Source of the DNA: Hysterangium stoloniferum
Taxonomy: Eukaryota; Basidiomycota; Agaricomycetes; Hysterangiales; Hysterangiaceae
DNA: 64,000 bases
Reading direction: 5' to 3'
Assembly: GCA_015178975.1 (NCBI GenBank)
Contig: WHVD01000233.1
Coordinates: 1 to 64,000 of the forward strand
Shown: one piece after another, positions 11,001 through 24,706 of the stretch
How the letters are laid out: the number at the start of each line of letters is the position of its first letter
Numbering within the stretch: position 1 is the first letter of the stretch
The notes under the pieces: generated by a model
What the model was told of the DNA's origin: nothing
Seen by the model: only the letters and a program-made list of their open reading frames with translations
The model's database searches: none
Program-made: the position numbers and the translations under genes

Positions 11001-14000
11001 TGACTTGTCAACGTATTCATTCATACCCCCGGAGAGCCGTTCGTTCGCCTTTCCCATTACTATCAATTTGCCATTCACAATCAGCACTTATACCGTATCC
11101 CCATGCAAACGTTCAGCTCCGGTGAACGCATTCCCACTCATTCGTCCTTTACTGTTCGATTATTCCCTGGATCCAGATTGTCTAGGATAGTTTAAGATAT
11201 TATTCAACTTCCGATAAGTACCACTTGCCAGATTGTATTCCCTGTTGTTGACCCGAACAGAGTTTTTCTTACTCGTTTCCACTTGGTACAACAGAGTATA
11301 CGGCAACCACTTAGAGTGAGTGATACGGGGGGATTTTGTCTATTGTAAGGTTGAATATGTAGAATCTTTCGGCTTACTTTGTTGCACGGTCTTAGCAGCC
11401 GAGACGGACATCTCCCCCCCGGAGACTATTACAAGAAAAATATAAGAAATGGTTTCTCACTCACAGATGACAGGCGGCGGTTAATGAAATATTGGTAACC
11501 GTCAGGGGCTAGTATACCTTCGCGAGCTCGCTGAATTGCAAGTGCAGAAGCACAGCCTATAGGCATTGACACGAATTGCCATGGAGTGAGCGAAGAATTA
11601 GCATTTTAATATAATTAGATTGGCGGGCGCCAATTACCATAGAAAACCTTCTCAAGCTATCGTTTCCTCCCATATCGGAGGATCACATTGATTGCGGAGG
11701 AAGCAATATGGTCCACGCTGAACGTAGACACAATGACAAACTCGGGGCCGAGATGAGCTCTCACGAGCCGTCGTCCTGTCAATGGTTGTGTGAGCCGCTG
11801 CGAGTCTGCGACCCATCACACTTCCATTTGCTCCGCCCGCAGGCGCTAGTTATGAATCCAGATATAGTCTTCGCGAGTGGATCAAACCCTCATCCCGGAT
11901 GCTTTATTTTATTCGTGCCTTGACCGTGCCTCGACACTGCACTGTCGTTTAAATACGGAAGACGCGCGGAGCAGAGCTGAAAGTAAGTAACCGAAGTCCC
12001 CATCACGGGATCTGGACCCCAGCCTACCCCGCCACGGTTGACGCTCGCTTGCGTCAAAATATTAAAAAATAGGAGCCTATCCTCGCACACTATAATAAAA
12101 TAACCATTCTGAAGAGACAAGCACCCTCGTAATTTTTCACTCCCACACTCCCCTTCCCCTATTAGCTGTGTCTATTCTGAAAGTCAGGAAAATGTATGGC
12201 TCACGTGGGCAAAGGTGAAGCTTGAACTTCGTTGACGTGCAGGGATATACAAAGTTACCCCCCTTCGGATACCAATCGATTGGGAAGGATTTCAAATTTT
12301 CGGTCCGACCCACACGATTGTAACGATAAGCCTGACTCATTTCTAAACCTAATATGTTCACTTCAATTGATGATACCGATATAGCTCCAATATCCTCTAG
12401 ATCTGTATGCGCCTTCAATTCTCAGAAGGAAAACGAGCGAGGGGGATTGCCACATGTTAACCTGTATTTAAAGTCTAGTTCAAGCAAGATCCCCCTTCTT
12501 CGAGAACGTGAACTTTCTCAGAAGCTTCTTGTTTGGGGGAAGGAATCAGTCTACACTAGCCGATGACGTTAGTCATTGGAAATTATCCTCTGACCTAATT
12601 TCCGATGTCAACAGCACAGTCAATCGTGTTGCACATTCCTTCATGGACCGGAGCACACTTACAATGAGTGTTTTTGGAGCAAAACACGAGGATGCATGTA
12701 CACTGAGAAATTCAATTTCCCCAAAGCCCTACATCTGATCTTAATGTGATGCAAACTGTCGTTGTATCTCGGAAGGTTTGAGGCTCATCGCGACGTTCTA
12801 TCAGTAACCTTAACTAAGTATTGAGTATTAAATTCTAGGTTTACAGCCGGCCTAGCTCACTGTATGAATTTAATAGTAGCACTATAGAGAGATCCCATAT
12901 AAGACTGTCAAAGCCGTGTATGCACGCTCTTTAAAGCACCTTTAGAGTGTAAGCTTTTGCCACCCACCAATAAAATACTTGATTACAATGCACATCCGTA
13001 AGAGGCTCACAAATAAACATTAATTACTCCCCTGTGGACAAATGCAATAGAAGACTTAATAAACACGTATCTGCCCCCTTGTGCAAAGTATCACACTGCG
13101 GCGCTCGTTCAGAAACCATTATTTTAGCCTTTTCCTCTAGATTTCTGGTGAAAAGAGGATGTGTGGACGATTTTCATTACCACTGCGACTTTTAATCTCG
13201 CAGACCTCGGGGGACCTGTAAGCTCGAAAAATAAATAGGGACTAATCTCAAGACAGTGGCGCATTACATTTTCACCCGGGTTATATAAACGTGATAATTG
13301 TAGAAGACCATATATGGACGCTATCGTTCCGTGTGCCCATAGCATATGTGTTGTTAAGTTGCAAGGAAAGATCGTTGTAATTGGGAGGCGGGGGAGGGAT
13401 GCTTTGGAACCCTGGTAATTTTCATCGAAGTCATGGGGGCTTGAAGACCGAATTGAAGAATAAGAACCTGATCGGGGGGAAAGACAAACCTACTTTATAC
13501 TTGGGGATGAGGTAATGCACAAACACACACCTTCCAGAGCAATCGTACGTGTCACTCGTAGTCTATCCTGCACATAGAGAGTAAGTATATGGTGACAAAC
13601 TTATCACGGGCCTTTTACTCGGTGAGTCCCAGGGAGTCCACCGTAGCTTGAGAACAACCCACGAACCCGATCGTCACTGTCAGAAACTAGGCCGAAACAA
13701 CCAAGGTTTGGTTCAAACTCGCGGAGAACCGTCAGGATCTTGCATTCGACCTGCAGTAGAAATTTTTGCTTTAAAGTCTTCTCGCCGAGGCGCCACGGTA
13801 TTTACGGTCTTGTAAAGGTGAGAATCAAGTCCATAACCAAACATAGTGTTGTGAGTCGTTGCGCGTGGAGTAGAGGTACGCTAATATTTCCAACCAAATA
13901 CTGGATCCATCGTAAAAATACATAGATCGTTAATATGCTGCCTCTCTTTCCCTGAAGCTCGGGAATATTTCACGTCCTTGATTTCAAAGGAAATGGGTCC

Positions 14001-14468
14001 GACTCCCGAGTCTGCGCTGGTAAACATCAGGAAAGTGGGAAGATCAGTAAGTATGCCGTCTATATTGTCTAGAGCCATCTAGAAGAGCTAGCTAGCTCGG
14101 CTAAACTCGGTTAGACACACTACTTTCGCGAGATCCCTATTTACTAGTCTGTATAAAAACTTACTATAGAGTCTAGGGAGGCTAGGGAGTCTACATAATG
14201 GGTGCAGACATTCCCAAATCCCTGATGAATCTTTAGTTCATTCCGACTAGAGTAGCGTAGCACGTAACTCTGTATTTGATTTATTTATCGCTAAAAACAC
14301 TTTCAAAAATTTCTTTGTTGCATAATGAAAAATATTCATTTCAACAACATGCTCAAAGTACTTTCGATGACATATCGGAGTGCAAATGTACAACCGATCC
14401 GGCGTTCGCCGATTTACTTTTCAAGCAGTGTTCACTTACATCTACTGTCTATCGAGCATCTTGCGGTC
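11001..14468. other. Gene-poor interval
   Basis: I find no open frame here with recognisable family features. The longest frames (under 100 codons) lack splice-compatible neighbours and look random. No RNA gene or bounded mobile element is evident. Confidence 0.5.
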
Positions 14469-15884
14469 ATGTTACATCGCGTTGTATCGGTTGCGTCTGG
14501 TGGTACGTTCCGAAACTCAAGCTTACACCGAGACATCTAACCTACTCCCATTTCAAGCGGGTCGCCGGAGCTTTGCCAGCTCTGCTTCGAGACTCAGTTA
14601 CGGAGATACCACCCAGAACTTACGGATCCACAAAGACACTAGAGTTCTCTGTCAGGGCTTTACTGGGAAGACAGTGTGTATCGCCTCGACGACCAAATGT
14701 GTATGTAACGTATCCTTTTTAGGGCACTTTCCATGTAAAGGAAGCATTGGCCTTTGGGACTAACATGGTCGGCGGCGTGTCGCCAAATAAGGCCGGACAG
14801 ATACATCTTGGACTGCCTGTCTTTGGAAATGTACGCGAGGTATGGCAGTGCATGGAATTATCAACTTTAGTGGCGTTATTCACTATGTATCAGGCTGTTC
14901 GCGAGACTAGGCCAGATGCAACCGTTCTTTACGTCCCACCCCCTACGGCGGCTGACGCTATAATTGAAGCTATTGAAAATGAAATTGGATTGATTGTCTG
15001 CATAACAGAGGGTATACCTCAAGCAGACGAAATTCGAGTAATAGGCGTTTTCTGTTGCGCGAGCGCCTCTAAATTGAAAAAAACGTGTCTCTAGGTTGCC
15101 CAAGCTCTCAGGAGCCAGTCCAAGTCTCGCATGGTCGGACCCAATTGTCCCGGTGTTATCAACCCCTTAGGTTGCAAAATGGGTATTCAACCCGGCCACA
15201 TCCACACACCTGGAAAAATAGGTTGGTCACTTGGTTTATGCGCAATGTGGATCCTTAGACATTTTCTAGGCATCGTCTCTCGCTCTGGGACCTTGACATA
15301 CGAGGCTGTCGCACAGACAACTGCTGTTGGTCTCGGTCAATCTCTTTGTGTCGGTATCGGAGGTGATCCATTCCCTGGCACCACACACACCGACGTTGTC
15401 AGAGTGTTTTTAGAAGATCCAAATACCGAAGGTATATAGCTGTTCTTGTTGTCCAAGCCTCTCCTACTGATAACCGTCTCAATCAGGTATTGTTCTGATC
15501 GGAGAGATTGGAGGTTCAATGGAGGAGGAAGCCGCCGAATACTTAGAAAAGTATAATAAGACAAGGAAGAACCCCAAGCCCGTTGTCTCCTTCATTGCAG
15601 GTCGTACTGCTCCTCCAGGAAGACGTATGGGTCATGCTGGTGCAATCATTTCAGGTGGAAAAGGTCCGCATCGGATATCTGAAAATAATTCCTGATGCTA
15701 ATGAGATGTCTCTAGGTGCCGCTTCTGATAAGGTAGCTGCTCTTGAGAAAGCAGGTGCCATCGTCAGTGACAGTCCCGCTAAAATTGGCGGTCTTCTCCT
15801 TAAGGTGAATACGTATTTCATAAAGCGTTAATACTCTGACAAGCTTTTTTTTTCAAGGCCATGCAAGAGGCAGGTCTTGCTTAA
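14469..15884 (+). CDS. LSC1: Succinyl-CoA ligase alpha subunit, mitochondrial
   Basis: Alpha subunit of the TCA-cycle enzyme that makes ATP or GTP from succinyl-CoA. Nine exons are inferred: 14469-14502, 14558-14673, 14723-14839, 14894-15037, 15095-15221, 15270-15431, 15487-15663, 15716-15804 and 15858-15884 (330 residues). The start ATG gives [11 protein letters not shown], and after splicing an arginine/serine-rich presequence ([10 protein letters not shown]) fits mitochondrial import. Diagnostic blocks follow in order: [11 protein letters not shown] (CoA-binding start), [45 protein letters not shown] and [16 protein letters not shown], the last carrying the phosphorylated active-site histidine. 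It ends MQEAGLA like its homologues. It is isolated between two long gene-poor intervals. The call is secure. Confidence 0.97.
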
Positions 15885-18800
15885 CACATAGAATTAATCA
15901 ATTGTCCTACGTAATTTTTGGAGAGTTTCAGTCCGGGCAGATCGAGACATATTTAGTAGACTCAACAGCTTTATTATAACTATTCAATGTTGCTATATGA
16001 ATTGAATCGTATATTCACAATCCCAAGACACCCAAATCATGGGACAATGCTACTATTTGATTTCACAGGGAGAGTAAGGGATCGAGTACAAAGTCAAGAT
16101 GACAACGCCGACACAGGAAAAATGGCCTGCCGATGCCTTGCAATTGTTAGGAAGAGAAGCCGAGGACAAAGAAATATAAGATGATAGCATTATTTTTAAT
16201 CATGAATCGTGCACTAAATTGAATCATAATATGTATCAAATATAATTGCTTGCCCCCCTTGTTCAATTGTCAGAGGACACTTCAAGCCCGAGAGGGATCT
16301 CCGTTCACGAGCAAAACGTCCTAATGCACTCTCCGCCCCCTTAGGTCTTGTAAATCTGGTGGTTCATGGTAGGAATTGTATATATTAACACCAGTTAGAC
16401 CCTATACGAGGATAACTACAAGACATTATCCTCTATGACTCAGGCCTCATGGTATATGAGGACTTGTAAAGCGCAACGTCAAGAAACCATCATCCCAGAG
16501 GAATAGGAGCTCGATACCTTTGCACTTCTCCTCCTGGCAGGAGACGTCACAACGTTGAAGCACGGGAAAAAACGGCACCTCGTCAAAACGTCTTGCACTC
16601 AGGCTATTAATATATCAAGTCTGCCTCCCCTCCGTCGGGAGATGCTGGAGAAGGCTCTACATCAGTAAGACAGGGAAAAGCCCGGCGGCACTGAATTTGG
16701 GATTGTTCTGCCTGAAAAAAGAGCGCGAGGCTCTAAAATGGTCAAAAGCAAAGCCATTTCTTGATCCCTCGTTGGCTGGCTGTCCTGGACAAAGGTATCT
16801 GCAGTGCTGAAATATGCGGGGATATTTTAGAGTGACTCTTTTCAGGAGGGCAGGACTGAGAGAGTGTTTGATTTGATGTACAGTAAAGTCTGGCTGTATC
16901 AGCGGCGTGATATCAAGAGCGGCGGTCAGAATCAGGCTCGTAACTTGTCTTTCGGCTTTGTTGTTCGGGGGAAACTTTTTTTTAGGCTACTCTTTCGCCG
17001 GGTGTCGTATGATTGATTGCAAGGCGAGCAAGGCTGGTGCCATGTGGCTTCGCTGCGCCATGGACCTTCGCCACGTATGTGTGAGCTATATTATTTTCTT
17101 CTAAGCCACACAAATATCAACCATGCGGTACACAAAAAAGATATTACTAACAAGGTGCCGTGTCGTATTTTTGGCAGACGAACGAACGCAACTTATCCAA
17201 AAGTGGAAAGAGTTTTTTGATACTACACATCCTTAGAGTCCGAGAGCGAATGCGCGTTGAAGCCACTCAAAAAATGGCAACCGAGTTGCGACAGGGTGTG
17301 AGATGGGGAGGACATATCGCCTGTTACCCCAGTGAGTATGGCGCACCTGATCAAGTGTAAGTCGTCACGAGGATCTAATGAGAGCCATCGCAGAGGGTCA
17401 ATATATATGACCCGGAAATTCGACCTCTAGGTGATCATTGGACCGATCTGCATGCTGATGGGATGATCATCTGGAAAGCATACGAATAGGGTCCTGGCAC
17501 CCTTGGTTTTCTCAAATTAACAGATACCTGATGCAAAGCAATTCATGAGAAGCGGGTATTGTCTTATCCCATCAGTCAGTTGGGAACCACTCGTTTGCTT
17601 CTTTTCTACGATTCACCTCACTTCCGTGGCAGTGTTCGCTGTCGCACGTTTTCCACCCGTTTGTTTTCTGTCTGGACGGCCGAAAATGGTCCGTGATTAC
17701 TGATAAGTAGGTAGTCTGCTTCGTGGATATTTCTCCTCACGCTGCCCTTGCATCGAATGGAATGCAGTTTCGACGGAAGATGGTAGGATCTGGTCGGATG
17801 TGATCCTGTCAAGAGAGGGTTTGAAATGGGATGGATGGAAGTGGCCAAAATTGCATGACAGCATTTGGATGGCCTTTTAGTCCGAGGTGGGTATCTTCTA
17901 ATGTAAATATGATATGCGAGCGCTTTAAATTTTACTCTGGCCTGTGCTTCTCCCGGAGATGATTGGCAAAGGTGGCGGGGGAAATCTTTTAACTCATCTA
18001 CTTTGGAACAATCGATGATGACGGGCGGGGAGACTGGGGACTCACCCCACGCGTGTAAATAGCATAGACGATCATTATTTGTGGAAATTTCAAGGCTTGG
18101 TCGGTAAGACCGCCCCAGAAACCAGGTGTGAAAGTTCTATGTGGAAGGTGGAGCCAAGTGGATTTAATGGCACGATTTCATAGAATGTAGGGGCCGCCCG
18201 CATAGCATATAAGGGTCTCGGGTGTGTAGGCCAGCTCCGGCTTCCGCGTGAAAGCTAGAGGAGATGCGTCTGGCGGGCAGGGCTATTGAATTCGAGTTAG
18301 GAGCACCAGCACTTGGACAAAAGAACAGCCAAGGGTCCACTAAGGCGTGCAAGTACACGGCTTGGACGGAGTGGTGTTCTGGGGTCAGGTTCAGTGTGAA
18401 GGACAGTCAATAAGTTCCAGAAATTGATGACGGAGATGAATTTTGAAAAAGAACACATTCTCCTTGTTTCGGTATTAGCTTCTGACCCATTAAATATAGA
18501 ATTTCAGTTTGGTCCGCACGCGCACACTTGGATGGTAATCAGTGGATCTGCTCCGGCCGGCGTCAGAATGTGACGCTCATGTTCTTTGGGTTCTATGATT
18601 TAATGGGACCTTGACGGTCCTCGGGATATATTAATTCGGACGTGCGGAACACAGGCGCTCGCCGGTCTGAGGCCCGGACCTGTCCGGACCCCAGGACGCT
18701 CCGCATGATTAAAAAATGAACTGACGCTCGAAACGGAATGTTAAATTCAAATCCCTTTATGATAGTTATCCCTGGGTCTCGGCTTTTCAGGATGACGACG

Positions 18801-21800
18801 TTCGATGGACGCAGATTCAGGAGTCGATTTCATTGCGTTTTCTGAGCGATCGCGAGAGAGAAATGGCTCAGAGGAGAGGTACTGTGCCACAATCACCACA
18901 TGTGGTCCAGAATTCGGACTATTTTTGAATGAATAACTGATCAGAAGACCCACGATTACAGGTGCCCTGGCAATGGTATTGGTATAACACTCGGAGTCTT
19001 CAATCGTGCTTACTATGCCCTTTGATACCCTATGCCTAAGAGGGAAAATCTTAAATGAGATTTCAATATATTACGTCCAGAGTTGCATCACAGCTGTAGC
19101 AAGATCTCTTGCAATAACGTTTGGACGACCTCCTTGTCGCGAAGTTAATTGAAAAATATGCGGCGAGAAGTCTCCAGATTGGATTCAGACCATGAGCTAG
19201 AGGGGAAATCTCCCCAATCTGCCTTTGGGCACAAAACTCACTTGCCAGCAGCCGCAGTCTGTCGCATATGTGCCCATTTTCCTTGATGGACCGGAACATG
19301 CACGATATGGGTGTTTTGATGATGGTCGGTGGGAAATTTAACACACCAAGGACATGCCTTGAACCGTCATATATGACGCATGTCATTTGCGAAAACTCTC
19401 ATCACGATGCCCTTCCGTTTCAACTTGAAATGCAGAATCAATAACGCTGGTCGGCTTATACAGGACTAACCATCTCAGGAAATAGTTCTGACGACTTGAT
19501 ATTAATCTTTGCACATGGCGGGTGGCGACAGAGCCGCTGTCACCAGCACGCACTAGGCCCCCGAAATTATTTAATTATTTACCTAAGCTGAGCACTGCTT
19601 TACGCGTCCGCGGCTGGCCGACATGAATTCTTAACGGGGGAGCCACTGATGTGTATGCATATAGGCACATATGTTCTCCCGATTGCAAGATCTGCACGCT
19701 GAATCTTGTACAGGGTGCTCGCGCTCCATAGACCACCCAAAATGAGGCCAGTTCCCATTTCTCCGAATCTCGTGCAGCGGTAGGTTTTCGCCTGGAGACC
19801 CCGTTTTGCACGGATAGAATGAATTAGTGTTGCGGTGGCCAATTGTTATATTGGGCTCTCCATCGCGGCAGACCGAAGGCTGACAGCGGACATTTAAGTT
19901 ATTTTTCCGCGAGTCCTTGGGGGTTTAGGGTTTGCAATTGAAGTATGTGGAAGGAGCAGTAATACTAAATTTTGACGTAGAGGAATAACAAGAATATTGA
20001 GTGGATGAGGAGGGGGGAGGACGGGATATCGGATCAGTAAGGGATGTATCCTCGAAATAATATTGTAGCACTAAACTCGATATATACTCATAATGGTTAA
20101 ATACGAGGTACACTTTTGGTGTAATTCATTATATCAATTGACCCGACAGGCCAAGGCCGAAGGACTGCCGTATATAAAACGTGACCAAGAGTTGCGACCG
20201 CTTCGTCGATAGTTATAATGCCGAGCATCCCAATCTTGGAGTTGATCCCGTCATCTACATCGACTTCAAGCTACAAGTTTGGACGCGGGCTATCCGGGTT
20301 CCAAATAATAGACATTCTAATCTTGAATTCTCGCTCTGTCGGCGTCTCCCTTGCGCTGTATTCGTCTTTCCGAGTCATTCCGCTTGCGCCAGGTGACGGT
20401 GATCATATGTTAGGTAGATTTTCCCTTTGGCGATGCGATTAAATGGCCCGAAGAAAAACAAAATAGATATATCTTTAATCCCCTGAAAGAAGCAGTTGCT
20501 CCAGGAGGCACGTGGCAACGTAGTAGAACTCTTATGTCGCTGGCGGCTGACACGACCCGCTCAGGGTCTTTTTCAATGCATCTATATGCAGTGCTTTTAT
20601 AATCGCTCGTGTGGACACCGTGTACGTAAACTGTTCACTCTCAATTTGAAAAAGCATGCTAGAGGAAACCTCCAGAACCAGGTTGGTTGGGCACGCTCAC
20701 ACCAACTATTTCTACGACTGACCAGAGCCTGAGCTTCCCCGGTCCCGCATTCGTCTCGTATATCCCGAACCCACTTTACGCGTAAAACGAGTCTGAGGCG
20801 GCCGGGAAACTGATTGAGTGGATTTTCATGTAAGTTCCCGTCGGAACTCCTCGCGGGGACAAAGTCCCGCCAGCTGACCTGTTCCTGATTCCTTTTGCAT
20901 GGGGGCAAGCAACCAGGCCTAGCTAATATCGTAGGACAGTAGATTACCATACACATTAGCTATGGCTTTATTCCCGCCTGCTGTCGGTCTTGTGGACCAC
21001 TGAATGGGCGACAGTGACACAACACTCTTTGAATACCCCAGTGCAGCCGAAGAATTCAAATAAAAACTTGCGCAGAACAGCGTGGGTCTAAATAACGGGT
21101 CGTTGTGCTCTATGAGAGAATCACTGGTTGGGATGGCCGTTCGGGTATTGCTTCGACGCGGGAGACGGCGAATTGTACCTCGACGCAGCAATTGATCGCA
21201 TCGAACGTCACAGAACGAACCAGCTGACACCTGCAACGCTACGATAACGACATTTTTCACTTCATAGTTTAAAAATAACGGTGTAGAGGGGGGGGCATTA
21301 TTTGGGAACTCGGCATTTTTTCATGTCGCGTAAAGAACTCGGATCTGGAGCGTGAATTTGGGTACGGAGGCGGCGGAGCTGCGCCCATGGTCACTTGCCA
21401 CCTGCTCCTGTCGTCCAACCCCATCTGGCATCGTGTGACCGTGGATATATCTAGCTGTTCGCCCTCCGCTGCCGATATTTCTACACAAGGTTGTAAACTA
21501 CCGAACGGGCAACAGCTACAATACACTCTTTGAATCCCCCGCTGACCGAAGAATTCGGTACACCTCTGGTCCCATAACATAACGGCGCGAGTCCGAATAA
21601 TAAATAGTTGGGGCGCGGGAGCAGAACAGCGGGTTCAGGGTCGCAGCTCGGGTAATAGCTTCGGAGCGGGAGAGGGTAGGCCGTACATCGAGGCTTACAA
21701 TGGTTACTTTTGCACTACGCAGTTTAAAATAAATATGTGTGGCCAACAGCATTTGGGAGCTTGGCATTATTAAAATATGCCACGACATTTTATTCGCTTA

Positions 21801-24706
21801 AAAACTCGGATCGGGAGTGCGACCTACGGAGCCATGGCAATTTGTTATTTGCTGCTGTCGTGACGGCTAACGCATACATACTGAGAGTGGTCTCTGATTA
21901 TGTATTCTACTGTGGGCGTATGAAGGCTTTGGGACGATTTATATGCGCAACGTCGCACTGACAGGATAAAAATAACGCATCAAAAATCTCATGAAAATCA
22001 CTCCTAAATAAGGCTTCTCCGGATCTAGTTGTGCATAGTCATGATGTGTGATAACTTTACTCAAGTCTAGATAATCGATACTTCGTCCATTGTACACATT
22101 CAAGGTTGCGTCGGGAGTAATGACTACCGTACCGTTAGATAGGGTACTAATGGTGACGTAGACGAGCTCGATGGATATTTTCAGAGCATGCCCCCCGTGT
22201 AGACGTTATCCTGTCATAACTGCTAATCATAACACCGCATAATAGATTAGTACTCTCTAGACCAAATGATACGAAAACACAATCACGGGTACCTGAAGTT
22301 TTTCAGACCCGACGGGCGGAGGTATTCTCCCCACAGATGGTCCGCATGTCCGTTGAAAAGCAAACTCCTATCTGAATAACAAATATGGCAGTGTTATTGA
22401 TTGAGTGGTTACGTGTGTCCGACGACGGACTGTCCTCCCGATCACCGTATGAATACAAAACATATCGCTCGTTCCTGCAAGGGCACGCTGCATCCAATCA
22501 TATCACGTGTATCTAATTTCAAACCCCCAGAGCAAGAGAAAGAAGCATACGGTATTTCTTAACCCCATGATCAGAGAGGTGAGTAACACCGATAAACATA
22601 GGCGCTGTAATTGATTTTTTTTTTTTCAAATACACTTCGCTATGCTTGAACAGGTTCATGAGGGGCGAACGGCGCAACGGAGTTGAACCGTGAAATATCC
22701 AGTGCCGAACACGGGTTGTTTATTTCTGGGTTGCCGCCGCTCTCGGAGCACAGCAGACATACTGGCCTTGTGTGGTCGTGAAAATGGCAAGGTAAACGCT
22801 AGCTGGCTATATCGGTGTGTGAGTTTCCAAAGTGCCAATACCTGGATGTTGTTTCAGGTTATGACAGGTACTTGTGCCATTATGCAGCGTTCATGTGGCG
22901 GTGGTGAGTGGGGGGGTGGGGTCCCGGATAAAGTAGCTGGCAGCCGTATCGGCTATCACTAAAACGGCCACGGGCCGAATATATCCATTGTCGGATGCGG
23001 GGTAGTATCACACCTGTATGTGCGGGTGTGGACATGGTATATATTTGCTACTCGGAATATGCTGGACGTTCTTGTATAGTGTCACTACATTGGACACCGA
23101 GTGGATCCTCCTCTTTTGTGATCTACGGCTCCGGGAGACAAGCGGGTCCCGAAGGAGTAGAAGCCTATCTCAAAATAGTCTAAAATAGTCTTGGGAGCAA
23201 GTCCGGACCTCACATGGTCTGCTGCACAGACGCGCATGTGGCTGAAGAAGGCGCCGAGAGTTAACCTTTTTCTGCCATTCCGAATGCGTCTCCTTCTGAT
23301 TCTGGGCCTGTCCTTCCGTCAGGCACCCAGTCGATCCTCCGCGATTGGAAGCCTCCGTGACGGGCCGCTATCAGACCTGTCACTGCCGATTGATCCCGAC
23401 TTATTAGATTTGACGCTTTCAAGGAATGCGCATATAAGAACCTGTGCCATCCGCCGCTGAGGAGCGTGCAGAGATGCATTTATTGAGATGAACAAGTCAT
23501 TCATGCGTGCTTTGAGAGCCTTTTGGCACTCGATTTCTCCTGGTTGATATTGCATCAATGTGATCGATGTACACGCAGTGCCACGAACCTGACTCCGGAT
23601 CCAACTCCGAGTCGCGAATTATCGTTCGTTTAAAACGTGCGAAGCGAGCAGAACCAGTGATCTGCTGGGATGTACCCCGAGTACACTTATGCTGAGGGAC
23701 TTTCACTCTCGGGCCCGGATCTATCCAAGATCCATTGCTCCTGTGCATCTCGGCTGATCTGAAAAAAAAGGGCTTACAGGACCACAAGCGTCGAAACGTA
23801 GCGGTGCACCGCGCCAATTGTGGGGCCTGGAGAAACATATACGAGCATCGCATCACAGCGGGCTGAAGTATTATTACAAGACGCTGCCAGTCACTCCAGG
23901 GGGTGGTGGGAGCCTGTTGGAAGAAGCGGTTTAGAGTTCCAGCGCCGTCCGAGAGTGCTGCTGTCATGTTCCGTGCTAAGCTGGGCATCACTACTATGCA
24001 TGTGAGTACACGTCTCAAGTTGAGGTGAGCGTCTGGGTGTATTTAGGTGGATCTCAACTTGATGAACCAGTCTGACGCTGCAAGTGAGGCTGTCCCGCGA
24101 ATCTGTCAATAGCTGAAGTATCCCTGTGCGGAGTATTTTGGTGTTGGCCATAATGACATGGACGATCTGCCAGCTATCATAATAATAAGAAGTGCCTTGA
24201 GATCAGGGCTTGAGAGTCTGAGTTAACGTTTGTTCATAGCGCGCGCAACTGGTGTGATTTTGATTTGTGATGAGCGTAATAAGTTTTCTCGTATGATTTA
24301 ATTCGACTTGGCGATTCTAGGTCGGAGTGGATATACTCGGTTTCAAGGAACAATTCCTTTCTCCTTTATCTCTAATCTCCCGAGTAGTACACAATAAAAT
24401 ATTCATACACCATGTGTGTCTGCATATACAAAACAAAGCAAACGGAAAACAACAAACGGAAAACAAAAAAACAAAAGAACAAACAAACAAAAAACAATAA
24501 AAACACGGCTGACGACTCGTAATAAATCAGTCAACAAACAACAGGCCAAAACAAATATGAGCAATTTCATGGTATATGTCAACGATAGACTGGGGGGTAA
24601 GATTCAAGTCGAAGAAAAACAAAAAAATTGAACTTCTAGATCCATCCGCGAGCTAGCCACTGTCGTCTTCGGTCTTGATCCTCTTGAATATTCTAGATCA
24701 AACAGC
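15885..24706. other. Long gene-poor interval
   Basis: Nearly 9 kb without a recognisable gene. Frames here are short, overlap on both strands and do not join through plausible introns. The interval contains a diverged direct duplication (20990-21870), an A-rich tract at 24425-24520, and short homopolymers such as the T run near 22615. It could be decayed repeat DNA or a non-coding locus; the sequence does not decide. Confidence 0.5.
20990..21870 (+). repeat. Diverged direct duplication, two units of about 0.4 kb
   Basis: The units at about 20990-21435 and 21495-21870 share ordered landmarks: GGGCGACAG/GGGCAACAG, ACACTCTTTGAAT, CCGAAGAATTC, TTCGGGTATTGCTTC/CTCGGGTAATAGCTTC, AGTTTAAAA, CATT(A)TTTGGGA(A/G)CT(C/T)GGCATT and AACTCGGATC(T/G)GGAG. 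The units differ by many substitutions and small indels. No coding potential is evident. It may be an old tandem duplication or two copies of an unknown dispersed repeat. Confidence 0.6.
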